Assembly: GCA_036873135.1 (NCBI GenBank)
Contig: JAPTYO010000009.1
Location: forward strand, 24,077,756-24,141,755
Direction of reading: 5' to 3'
Source of the DNA: Clarkia xantiana subsp. parviflora
Taxonomy: Eukaryota; Streptophyta; Magnoliopsida; Myrtales; Onagraceae
Length of the DNA: 64,000 nucleotides
The position numbers and the translations under genes were made by a program. Shown here in pieces: positions 24,513-35,596 of the stretch. The notes beneath the pieces are model-generated. The model saw nothing but the letters and a program-made list of their open reading frames with translations. It had not been told where the DNA came from and searched no databases. Numbering within the stretch: position 1 is the stretch's first letter; each line of letters starts with the position of its first letter.

Positions 24513-25690
24513 CCAAACATGTTGAATCGTTTAAATAATGATTCTTTGATCCAAATAATTGCATGATGATGCTAATATGATTTCTTGCATGACGTTGAAT
24601 ATTCGCGTGTGCGGACCTCGTACGTGCGGACTTCGCGCGCGCGTACCTTGCGTGTACACATATGATAGCATGATAACATGTCGTAATATAAGTACTTAAA
24701 ATTCTTCGGTTCATGTCCCGAACATGTCGTCGTATGTTTGTTATCCCGCACTAATCAAATGATATATGTCAGTATATATGTTAGTGCTTTAATCATATTC
24801 ACACTTATTACCTTAATCAAATGCATGTAGTTACGCATGAGCTTGTATGGATATGTAGGAGCGTGTAGTCCCATAGAGGTGTAGGGTCATGACGCCCAAG
24901 TAAATCATGTAAATGTCGGAACGAGGCTCGTACTGTTATAGGATTACCCCATTTAATGAATGTTCACTATGTAGTATGTAGAGACTAACAAGTCTGTAGA
25001 TAGTTGTTTTTTTTTCCACACTCACCCGACAATGTATTTAATAAAAGAATAATAATTATTATAAGAAAAAAAAGATCAATCATCAATAATGTAAAAGTAA
25101 AAATTGAGGAGCAAATGTGAACCACTCACCCAAGTGTTGCCTGCCTTTGGTTATAAATGAATGTTCCCGGACCCCCTTTTCTCCCCAACGCTTTAAATTC
25201 GCGTAGAACGGAATTATTACCCAATCATCTCAATTCTCAATCAAACAAACCATTTGCGGAGAGGGTTTAAGGTTATTACGGTGGAAACAAAACCCTACAT
25301 TTTCTTTTTCCTCATTTACAGTATTGTTTTGACTTTTTTTTTTGCCAAATAGATTAATCATATTTTTCGGTAATTAAAAGTTTGGTAATCTGGATATTTT
25401 TCCGAATTCACTTTTTTTTTAATTTATCACTTAATGATTGATTGATGGAAATATGAGCTAAGTCAAACATATTTCGTGCCTTAATTGTTGCTAAATTATC
25501 TTACTATTTAAGTTGGTTTTTCCGCCATTAAATTTTGTACATTGTAATCTTCTGTATATAAAGTATTAATAGTTTTTTCTATTTATTTCTCTTAAAATTT
25601 AATCATTCTCTTATGATTGTTTGAAAAATCGACTAAGTTGATTTAATTTTAACCAACTTGAATTTTTAATTATAAACTATTATTATTTTA
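24513..25690. other. Intergenic, no gene
   Basis: A short alternating purine-pyrimidine GC block lies at about 24600-24655 (gtgcggac repeats, cgcgcgcg). The rest is AT-rich and probably upstream of the DUF707 gene. Confidence 0.4.
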
Positions 25691-25694
25691 ATTT

Positions 25695-25705
25695 TATATA
25701 TAAAA
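25695..25705 (+). promoter_or_regulatory. Probable TATA box of the DUF707 gene
   Basis: TATATATAAAA lies about 30 bp before a GC-richer leader region. The start codon at 27134 lies in a later exon, so the 5' UTR appears to contain an intron of about 1 kb whose acceptor is at 27122. Confidence 0.45.
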
Positions 25706-27133
25706 TATGTGCCGGGTTCATTCTCGAACAAGTCGGTCGATACTCTCAAACAAACTCCCTCTCATCTCATGTGAAGAGGAAGAAAACAAGAACAAGGAGC
25801 GCGTCGCAGTTGGCAACACTCAACAGAGCAGCCCTCTGTTTGATCTTCGTGTACTTGGACAGCTAGTAGGAATCTCACCTCCAAGCAACTTCACGATTTC
25901 AAGCGGAAAGACACTACAAGGTAGCCGCCGCAAAGTACGGTCACTTTTTCTGCTCATCGTTCTCCGCTGGCTAGCCGTCCTGACGCTGTGTTTCTTGGAA
26001 TTATCTTGATCTCTGCTGGCGCGGTGTTCAGAGTGAGTTCGTCAAGGTTTTCACTGCAGTTCGAGGTCAGTCTCTCGATTTCCCCAGTTTGGTAGCCGGA
26101 TAACTACTTCCCGCAATTTTCTCCACGGATTTTCAGCTGAATTGGATTTTCTCGCTTTTGATTTCCTCTTTTACGGCTGAAACCAAACAAAATTGATTCT
26201 CGCTTGAGATATTTTGCTTTAGACTGTCATTATAGCTTGTTCGTACATAAATATGCGATGTCCAGCTTGCTGCTTGATTATATGATTGATGCAAACGTGC
26301 TTGAGGGACCGATAGATTTTGATGATTGCTATAATATGGTCCGACTCTTCATCATTTGCAACTTTGATCGGCGTATTTTGTTATCATTTTCTTGTTACAG
26401 CAACTTTGTGCACTCAGCAGTCCTCTCCATGATCAGACCTGCTTGGAGACTATTAGTAGTTATAATAGTACTTTTAGGGATAGATTCACCGGTTTTCAGC
26501 AAATGGACTCAAGGCGAAAACTTAACTTAGTGCTAATAATATGGTAGTTAAACGTTTCGGTTATTAAACTAATGAGGCTTGTGTTATTTGATGCTAAAGT
26601 TGCTAAGATTAAACTAATATGAAAATTCTTTCCAACTTTTTTATGATAAGATTCTTTTTTTGATTTGCTCTGACTTCTGAAGATAGATGGCGCCGGCAGC
26701 ATTCCGCTTCAGTTTGGATTTCGAATAAATTTAAAGGCTGATGCATTTATATGCTGTGTTGTTGATCGAGTTGTCTGGGAGGTTCTTAAACACAATGTGT
26801 TTGCTTATGTACTATTTTGATTGTTTCAGTCTGTTGCACTTATATCAGCATATCTCTCAAGTCTCGATAAGCGTGGAAAGCCATATTGAAGCCTGGCAGC
26901 AAACGCAGGGCAGTTTCTGCTTTAGATTTTCAGTCTTATCTTTATTGTAATACCCATGCAGAAGATTGTTAGCAAAGTTGGAGCTTATGCGTGCAGGTTA
27001 TTTTCTTATCCGTGGTCATTATAAACAGCATACTGTTCCCTCTTTTTTTTTGTGAATTTTCTGATTGTATGTCATGTTTAAATTTCTTGGCTTTTATGAT
27101 TTTACTACTCTGTTTGATTTCAGTGCACTTGGT

Positions 27134-30100
27134 ATGAAAATGAATGAGAATATACGATCGGTCATAACAATACTGATTGGAATGATGCTTGGCTTCTTCA
27201 TTGCGAAGACTTTTCCTATGTTATCCATCGCAAAGGTACTCAGTTTGGATTACTGAATTTTGGAACTGCAAAAAGTTTCTTTGTGTTGATCAGTCATGAG
27301 TTTTCAAATTTGCAGTTTAATATTGCATCTAGCTTTCTGCCTATTACTGATCCGTCATGCTCCACAAATATAAACCGGGGGACCTTTACTCAGACTACGT
27401 TGAATTCTTTGGCACCAGAGGAAGACAAAAATAGCAGCTCTCTCTATGATCAGGTTACTATGAGATCATATTTTCTGTTGCTGGTAATATAATGATATCA
27501 GAATATCAAGAATCGTGCTTAATAAGCAAAAGGGGAACCAAACTAGAGCATTGCCAGATTGTGGATTTGAAGGAGTCTATATTCAGAAATTCCTTGAATA
27601 TATATCGTTTATAGTTAAATTTGCGATTTACATTTTGATTTATATAAGTCCTCCTTATCTGGCAGATTTGGGTCCCCTCAAATCCACGAGGCGCAGAACG
27701 ATTGCCACCAGGAATTGTTGCTGCTGAGTCGGACTTATATCCACGTAGATTGTGGGGTAACCCAAGTGAGGTAGACGTTTCTCTTTATACATAGACACCT
27801 ACTTTATCCCTGTTTTTTTGTGTTTGAAGTGTCAGCTCATGTGCAGTTCATAGATAAATGTCGTTTAGAAACTAGTATTTGTTAAATAGAGAATGTGTCT
27901 AGCTCAGGATCAGAAGTGCAACGAGAACTGTAGATCTATTATCAAGATGGAATCATTCTCCAGTTACATCTTACTCAAGTTTAATGAGTAGCTGATGATA
28001 CATATAGAAATACAGGTTTTGCATAATTTGTCTCGTATTTTTAGAGGAAAATCTGTTAGAAGAATGAACTTGGCGCTGACAGTTTATTTATATTTCAAAC
28101 AATTTGTACTTCTACACGGTTGAGTAAGCTGTTTTCCTTTTCCAGGACTTAACCATCAAACCCCGGTATCTTGTGACATTCACAGTTGGTGTTGGTCAGA
28201 AGAAAAATATCGATGCAGCCGTGAAAAAGGTCCCTGTCTTATATGTTTGTGCGTATACATAAGTTCCCCTGTAGTACCTTTTTTGTGTATTCATGGTTAT
28301 AGTTGGATTTCTTTTTGCAGTTCTCAGAAGATTTTACTATTCTTTTGTTTCACTATGATGGAAAGACGAGTGAATGGGATGAGTTTGAGTGGTCCAAAAG
28401 GGCCATCCATGTGAGTGTCCAAAAGCAAACAAAATGGTAAGGGAAGGGAGCACTTTATCTTAAAAATGTTGCTATTCCTGACCACATTAATAATGGATCA
28501 GGTGGTATGCCAAGCGATTTCTGCACCCCGACATTGTTGCACCTTATGATTACATTTTCATGTGGGATGAAGATCTGGGAGTTGAACATTTTGATGCAGA
28601 AAAGTAAGTATATAGGATGCAACAGAAGTCCCTATTTACCATTTCATTTCTGATACGAACTTGATTAAGCTTTGTGTGCGGTCCACGTTCCAGATACATT
28701 CAAATAGTGAGAAAACATGGTCTGGAAATCTCCCAACCAGGACTGGATCCCCGCAGCAAAGGGCTAACATGGCAGATGACCAAAAAAAGAGACAATCAAG
28801 AAGTTCACAAGTAAGTTAAACGGCAGTCCTTGATCGATACTTATTTATGTCTTAATTAATCCTTGAAGGTTGTCTGTTGACGCATTACATCTACTCGCTT
28901 AATCAGAGAAACTCAGGAGAGACCTGGGTGGTGTCCGAATTCACAATTGCCTCCTTGCGCTGCGTATGCAAATCTTGTGACTTCCATCTTATTTGTAACC
29001 TAAAGAATGATGAAGATTTCTTGCTCACAATGTCTTGTCTTGCATTCGGTACTACAGGTTTGTTGAGATCATGGCAACAGTTTTCTCCCGTGATGCATGG
29101 CGCTGTGTATGGTATATGCTTCAGGTAAGCATTTCCTTTACTTCTCCATTTTTCTTCTCTTATTATTATTATTACGATTTTTAAGTCTTGGTTATTATTG
29201 GGCGGCATTGGTAGAATGACTTGGTCCATGGCTGGGGTCTCGACTTTGCGCTCAGAAAATGGGAAAAATCACTAAACTACCTACATTTTAGAACTCAAAC
29301 ACAAAAACAAGGGAAACTGAGTTCCCGGAACGATAATCACTACTAGCGCACCTCCGAAATGCGCCAGAAACATGGCACATCTGCCAAATGCGCCACATTT
29401 AATGCATGGCGCATTTCCCAGATGCGCCACAATTAATTAGCATTATTTATCCGTTTTTCAGATTAATTCACTAAAATACTGCTACAAACTAGAATCGAAC
29501 CCAGGTCACCTAGGTAATAGACATGAATACTAACCACTACACTACAATGTCTTTTGTTGAGAATTTATTAAACTTTTTATATTTAATGTTAGTTTAACGA
29601 CCAAAATATCGTCACTGAGAATTTAACACAAGTCACACGCATGATAGGCAAAAATTCTTACCACTACACTACATTGAATTTTGTTGAGATTTAATTAAAA
29701 ATTTTATATTTATTTGTCTATGTAATTTTATTTATTTTTTTGTGTTAATACATTGTTTAGTTACCTACGTTTGCACCATGTGACCGAATGATTACTTTTT
29801 TGAAGTGATTAATGGTTACATACATTTCAGAATATGACAGAATCGTTTAAACTTATTTTATTTAATAATTTATATTTAATCAAATGTGATTGAATTTTAG
29901 TTAAATAACGATTTTAGTAAAATTCAACCCCTACCTATGTTTAGTTATTTTGTAAAATTCAATCACATTTGATTAGATATAAATTATTAAATAAAATAAG
30001 TTTGAACGATTCTCTCATATTATGAATGTATGTAACCATTAATCACTTCAAAAAAATTAATCATTCGGTCACATGGTGCAAACGTAGGTAACTAAACAAT

Positions 30101-31124
30101 GTATTATCACAAAACAATAAATAAAACTATATAGACAAATAAATATACTAATTTTAATTAATTATCAACAAAAGTCATTGTAGTGTAGTGGTAAGAATTT
30201 TTGCCTATCATGCGGGTGACTAGTGTTAAATTCTTAGTGACGATATTTTGGTCGTTAAACTAACATTAAATATAAAAAGTTTAGTAAATTTTCAACAAAA
30301 GACATTGTAGTGTAGTGGTTAGTATTCATGTCTATCACCTAGGTGATCTGGGTTCGATTCTAGTTTGTAGCACTATTTTATTTTAATCTGAAAAACGGAT
30401 AATTAATGCTAATTAATTGTGGCGCATCTGGGAAATGCGCCATGCATTAAATGTGGCGCATTTGGCAGATGTGCCATGTTTCTGGCGCATTTCGGAGGTG
30501 CGCTGGTAGTGATTATCGTTCCGGGAACTCGGTTTCCCTTGTTTTTGTGTTTGAGTTCTAAAATGTAGGTAGTTTAGTGATTTTTCCCAGAAAATGCGTA
30601 CATGTAAGTTGCCTTCCTTCCCCAAGTAAATTGCTGTTTAACCCATTACCCATCCATTCCATTCCATTCCATTCCTTATTATTGCTGTTGGTTCTGAATA
30701 TACAGCCTGCACATGAGAAGATTGGAGTTGTCGATTCTCAATGGATTGTTCACCAAGGCGTCCCCTCTTTGGGGAACCAGGTAAGAATAAGATATACACT
30801 GATTCGTCTGTCATTGAAAAAATTGTTTAATTGAGGTTTGAAGTTGATTCGGCCGCACTGAACCGATGTTCTTCAGGGTGAAGCAAGCAAAGGGAAGCAG
30901 CCGTGGCAAGGGGTATATGTATATATTTGTTTGTTGTTACATTATTATATATGGTTCTGCTTAGTTTTTGAGCACTTGCAGTTAGTTGAATTGATGATAT
31001 GCTTGTTTTTCAGGTAAGGGAGAGGTGTAAAAAGGAGTGGGGCATGTTCCAGAAACGGTTGGAAGCTGCAGAAAGTGCTTATTTTAAGGGAAAGGGTACC
31101 AATCATACTTCTACTTCTGGTTGA
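27134..31124 (+). CDS. DUF707 family protein, allele interrupted by a MULE
   Basis: Exons are 27134-27235, 27316-27453, 27666-27770, 28146-28229, 28321-28436, 28502-28603, 28694-28810, 28907-28963, 29058-29124, 29215-29261 resuming 30597-30603, 30706-30780, 30877-30912 and 31014-31124. Phases agree and the intact sum is 387 codons, normal for plant DUF707 proteins (once named lysine ketoglutarate reductase trans-splicing related; the molecular role is unknown). The N-terminus has one hydrophobic helix (residues about 10-30), suggesting a type II membrane protein. Family motifs seen are PRGAERLPPGI, YDYIFMWDEDLGVEHFD, WYAKRFLHPDIVAPYDY, GWGLDFALR and GVVDSQWIVHQ. A 1326-bp MULE splits exon 10; read-through adds 28 codons and stops at TAG 29344-29346, losing about 76 residues. 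Unless the insert is spliced out, the product is truncated. Confidence 0.88.
30175..30243 (+). repeat. tRNA-Asp-like segment in the MULE right arm, inner copy
   Basis: It resembles plant tRNA-Asp(GTC) from the acceptor start through the D arm (gtagtgtagtggtaag), anticodon arm and variable region (gcctatcatgcgggtgac). The T arm is decayed. The mirrored copy in the left arm lies at about 29608-29676 on the - strand. Confidence 0.55.
30301..30371 (+). repeat. tRNA-Asp-like segment in the MULE right arm, outer copy
   Basis: It carries a D-arm-like gtagtgtagtggttag, an anticodon-arm-like region, and a well kept B box (gggttcgattc). The mirrored copy lies at about 29481-29552 on the - strand. It could serve as a pol III internal promoter, which is not proven. 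Confidence 0.55.
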
Positions 31125-31552
31125 TATCCTATCTCACCAGCTATATGAAACTGCCTTCTCTATTAGTTTTGTGCAATAACTTTGAGGAAACAAAAAAGAA
31201 CGAATATCCGTTGATGATATTCTTGTCTACGAGTTTGAGTTTAGGATATATGTATATTGTAGTTTATTAATACAAATTGACTGTATATAGGTATTAGACT
31301 ATATCGTTATATATCTGAATCAACCAATCAGTGTAGGGCTGATTTTATCTCTATTTCAAATCCTCTTGTTTGCTTGTAATAAAGTTTTTTTTTTTTTTTT
31401 TTTTTTTAATGAAGGTGCTTAAATTTCTAGTCCTAGGTTTTTTTTTTATTAGTGTAGGTTTTATGTGTATAAATTGCTAAAGTTTTTAAATTTCTAAATG
31501 AATGAGCTACATATCCATTGTATGATTAACCAAAATGTGGTAAATTATTAAT
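31125..31552 (+). other. 3' UTR of the DUF707 gene and spacer
   Basis: A likely poly(A) signal, aataaag, occurs at 31378-31384, followed by a T tract (31387-31407). No other gene is seen. Confidence 0.45.
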
Positions 31553-32702
31553 GGGTTAAAGGTACTTTTAGTACATGTTTGACCGAATGTTGTTTTTGGT
31601 ACAAAATGTTTTTTTTTTGTATACTTTTGGTACCATACATTGAACTTTGTAAACTTTTGGTCCATCCGTTAGTTGACATTTAGTTTTGGGTTAATAACTA
31701 AAAAACTGTCCAAGGTTTACCCTATGTTAAAATTAGGTGTCTGAAGTTTGAAATGTTAAAATGGACCGTCCCAAGTTTCATTTTTGTTGAAATTTGGTGT
31801 CTCGGTGTGATTACTTTTGAGAAGTCAATTCCGACGAAACCGTCTGTCAAATTCGAGCTCTCATACACACTCCCTTCTCGTCATCTTGCCGGGACCGTCA
31901 TCTAAAAAGTTGGTCACATCCGGGCAAGTAAATCTCGCTCTATTGTCCTTGGAAAATGGCTCCACACCACTCTTCTAGAAACTTTTTTTTAATATTCCAT
32001 TTTTAGGTGAAATTTGACGATTTTGTGAAAAGTAAAGAGTGATGGATTATGAATGGGTTGGTGGGTTGATGAAAATGATTGAATGGAGATAAAAAGACGC
32101 ACAGAGACACCAAATTTCAACAAAAATGAAACTTGGGACAGTCCATTTTAACATTTCAAATTTCAGACACCTAATTTTAACATACGGTAAACCTTGGACA
32201 GTTTTTTAGTTATTAACCATTTAGTTTTTGCCGTTAAGTGTCACGTGCAAGTCATATGACTTGCCATATATTTTTTTATTTAGTTCAATTTAGTCCATCT
32301 AATACATTCATAATTTTGTTTTGGTTCAATTTAGTCACAATTAACCCAAGTTGAACCACTAAACTTGATGGATCTTGTCCAATTATGGTGAATTGGGGTC
32401 CGACCCCGACCAATGCCGGATGCAGCCTAGGGTTAGGTCCCTTGAGCCTAGTGGTTCAATTTGGATTCTTTGGGACTAAATTGACAAAAAAAAGTTAGGG
32501 ATGTATTAGAGCGACTAAATTGAAATAAATCAAAAATATAGAGAATGTCAAGTTACTTGCACGTGCTACTTAACATAAAAACTTACGGTCAACTACGGAT
32601 GAACTAAAAATCTATAAAATTCAAATGTATAATACAAAAGTATATAAAAAAACACGTAGCAACAAAAGTTACAATCGATACAGATACAAGTATTTTTAAC
32701 CC
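31553..32702. mobile_element. MULE-like element, interrupted
   Basis: The ends GGGTTAAAGGTACTTTTAGTAC and ...GTATTTTTAACCC are imperfect inverted repeats extending about 130 bp (31553-31680 against 32570-32702). The flanking 9-mers match only partly, so the insertion is old. A second MULE sits inside at 31688-32218. Confidence 0.6.
31688..32218. mobile_element. MULE nested in a MULE, about 10-bp TSD
   Basis: Inverted repeats of about 125 bp (31690-31815 and 32092-32218, GGTTAATAACTAAAAAACTG at both ends) are flanked by atttagtttt on both sides (31678-31687 and 32219-32228). No coding capacity was recognised. Confidence 0.8.
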
Positions 32703-33110
32703 ATCATTAGATCATGTTTTAATTGTCGGACAAGTTGCTAGTTGTTTTGAATAATTTTAAAAAAAATATATGTGGTGTCCTATTCCATTCAAAATACGCG
32801 TATGACGTAGTAGTCTCTGAAGATGAACCAAACCACAAATCTTGCCCCCCCCCCCAAAAACTGAAATGTCTATTATTTTGGAAGTTCCTTGCTAGACTAG
32901 ATAATATCCCTACCGTTGCGTCGTTCGGAGGGAAAAATTCTGAGTGAGTAATTCTTAAATTGACATGTTAATTCTATCATCTATTAAGATTGTCACGTAA
33001 ATCATTTGTAAATAAATTATTCATATTCCAAAAAAATAATTATGATAAAATAAATATTTATTTATACAAAAATGCTAGATTATGCAACTAGTTTTACATA
33101 GCATTCCTAA
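32703..33110. other. Intergenic, nothing recognised
   Basis: A C run lies at about 32846-32855. No gene or paired repeat was found. Confidence 0.4.
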
Positions 33111-33837
33111 GAGCATCCACAATGGTTTTACCTAAATTGTATTCTTTAAAGTTGCCACGTAGACATTTATGTACACTTTAAGTAATACGTAAATTTAAGA
33201 CACACGTAAAAAATATTTTCTCTGCAATCGTATTACTTAAACATATTCCTTAAATATATTTTATTATTAAATTTTCCAACAACCACCAATAAGATATTAG
33301 CATTAATTATAAAATGAATTAATTTATAATAAAAAATTGGTTACGTAATACATAGTGCATTACTTAAATTTAAGGAATGCTTTATGTAAAAACATAAATT
33401 TACGTGTGGGTCCAATCTTTAAGGAATGCTATGTAAAACCACTGTAGATAGTTTTTGTTACTTTACTTAAATAAACATGTAGGAACCACGTTTACGTATT
33501 CTTTACGTAATACCATTGTGGATGCTCTAAAAGATGAGACCCACACGTAAATTTATGTTTTTACATAAAGCATTCCTTAAATATAAGGAATGCACTATGT
33601 ATTACGTAAATAATTTTTTATTATAAATTAATTCATTTATAATTAATGCTAATATCTTATTGGTAGTTGTTGAAAATTTTAATAATAAAATATATTTAAG
33701 GAATATTTTTAAATAATACGATTGTAGAGCAAATATTTTTTACGTGTGTCTTAACTTTACGTATTACTTAAAGTGTATATAAATGTATATGTGACAACTT
33801 TAAGAATACGATTTATGCAAAACCATTGTGGATGCTC
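33111..33837. mobile_element. Tourist-like (PIF/Harbinger) foldback, 3-bp TSD TAA
   Basis: The ends GAGCATCCACAATGG and CCATTGTGGATGCTC are perfect inverses flanked by TAA (33108-33110, 33838-33840). A third terminus (ccattgtggatgctc) lies internally at about 33512-33527, so the structure is one MITE of about 417 bp joined to the greater part of a second in inverse orientation. Much of the element is self-complementary. Confidence 0.75.
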
Positions 33838-34344
33838 TAAGAGCATGTGACTGTCATACGACCATTGAGAAAAATTAAATCAAGTGCAATTTATTTATTG
33901 ATTTTAAATCCCTTCACCCTTGTTTATTCGGTGGGCTGTGATTCGCATGACCTAGCAAAACTCTTATTTATATTTTAAAACATATTCATTTATATTTTAT
34001 AACATTTATATCACTTATATTCTTGTTATAAATAAATACAAATATACTAGTCCACTTTAAAGTATAATTATTCAAAACATAATAGTATCCAAATAGCTAA
34101 AAATGACTCTGTAAACGTCATGTCAAGAAAACTCTGTATAATAAATGTCTTTTCATATATCCAATTGTGACGAGACGGGGAAATCAATCGAGTTTATTAA
34201 AAGTGTACAGAGATGAGTCAAAGATCAAATCAAGTAGGAGAGGGTTTTAAGGGCCGGCTTGCGATTTGAGGAGCATAATTTAAAAGTAAATATTACTCTA
34301 GAAAATCTTTTAAATAATTGGATTTTCATAAATTTAGAGTTTGT

Positions 34345-34381
<37 letters not shown>

Positions 34382-35270
34382 CACTGCTATTTAATTTTAT
34401 AATATTTTTATGCTTTGTAATTTTACTTTATTGAAGAGTTTAATTTTATCAGATCATAAAAAAACATTACAAAACATATATTTATTTAATATTATTTTCT
34501 CGCACGCTTTCTATCTAATATAGGCAATTGATGATTTAGAGTGTACAAAACGTGTTTTCGGACACCGTTTGACTAAAAAAAAATCTAAATAAGTATACAC
34601 ATATTTGTAATAAACAAATATTAGGAACCCCATTAAATATTAGGAAGACACAATTTAATTTAATTTAAAGTTCCAGTAAATCAATTGGTAATGCGCTAGG
34701 CCTTGGAAACTAAGGTAATAAATTCAATTCCTTATGAGATTTATCTATACTTTTGCAGCTTTTTTTAAGGCCAAATAATGTTAATTTTTTTTTTCTAACT
34801 TTTTAGAAGATTAAAGAATACTATTTATTTTATTTTTTTTAGTTTTTAGAATCCCAATGAATATTACATTTTTTTTTTCTTTTTATTAGGCTAAAAAATG
34901 ATACATTTTTTTATTTATTTTTCAACTTGTTACATTATAGAATGTCAAATAATGCTATATTTTTTATTTTTCTAACTTTTTAAAAGATTAAAGAATGCTA
35001 CATTTTTTTAAATAAATGAATGTGATATTAAAAAAAAATTGGCCAAAGAATGTTATATTTAATTGAAAAAAGTCTGTATCAATTATTATTTTCAACTTTT
35101 TGGAATGATAAATAAGAAAAAATTTATTATTGAATATAATGTGATATTTAACAGAAAAAATATTTATTAGCCCAAAAATTAATTTTTAATTAGCAAGAAG
35201 TCGACCGTAAAAAAGAAAATGAAATTATTTTTTTTTCATGCGTATTTCTTTCACACACAAATTAAAAAAT
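33838..35270. other. AT-rich intergenic
   Basis: An (aat)n microsatellite lies at about 34350-34381. A weak tRNA-like patch lies at about 34670-34735 (ggtaatgcgctagg then ccttggaaactaagg, like an anticodon arm with GGA) but no full cloverleaf forms. Related T-rich lines around a ctttttag core recur through 34790-35100. No gene. Confidence 0.4.
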
Positions 35271-35596
35271 TGTTAGGAATATTATGGTCTAAATGAGGCA
35301 ATAAATGTTGCTCCATTATTCCAAATCTCCTTATAGTCTTGTAGTTTCCATTTTATGTATGTAATTACTTGCTTTCCATTGTATGTATTATGTAGTATAT
35401 ACATATTGTACGTGGATACAATTTGTTCAATAAGATTATCATATTATTCATAAATCTTTTATGGTATGAGAGCACCACCTCCGAGTATTGCTCATAATCC
35501 TTCTCTCATTCCTTTGCCCGGAAGAAATAATGACTACAACTGCTAATTAAATCGGTTTATCTTCTGACCAACGCCGATACCCCCGGTGTTGCCCTT

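Larger units (their letters stand above)
29262..30587. mobile_element. Foldback MULE inserted in a coding exon
   Basis: It is flanked by exact 9-bp copies of CAGAAAATG (29253-29261, 30588-30596). The two arms (about 650 bp each, meeting near 29930) are inverted repeats, about 97% alike by eye over the outer 180 bp. The ends are GGAAAAATCAC...GTGATTTTTCC. Subterminal regions carry repeated atgcgcc/ggcgcat motifs. There is no open frame of note. Each arm also carries two segments resembling plant tRNA-Asp. High arm identity and a perfect duplication indicate a recent insertion. Confidence 0.92.

Noticed and set aside
28877..29128. 83-codon + strand frame and 108-codon - strand frame
   Set aside because: They cross exons and introns of the DUF707 gene in other frames; the exon model through 28907-28963 and 29058-29124 explains the coding signal.
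34670..34735. tRNA-Ser-like patch
   Set aside because: Only an anticodon-arm-like hairpin is seen; acceptor and T stems do not pair, so it is not listed as a tRNA gene.
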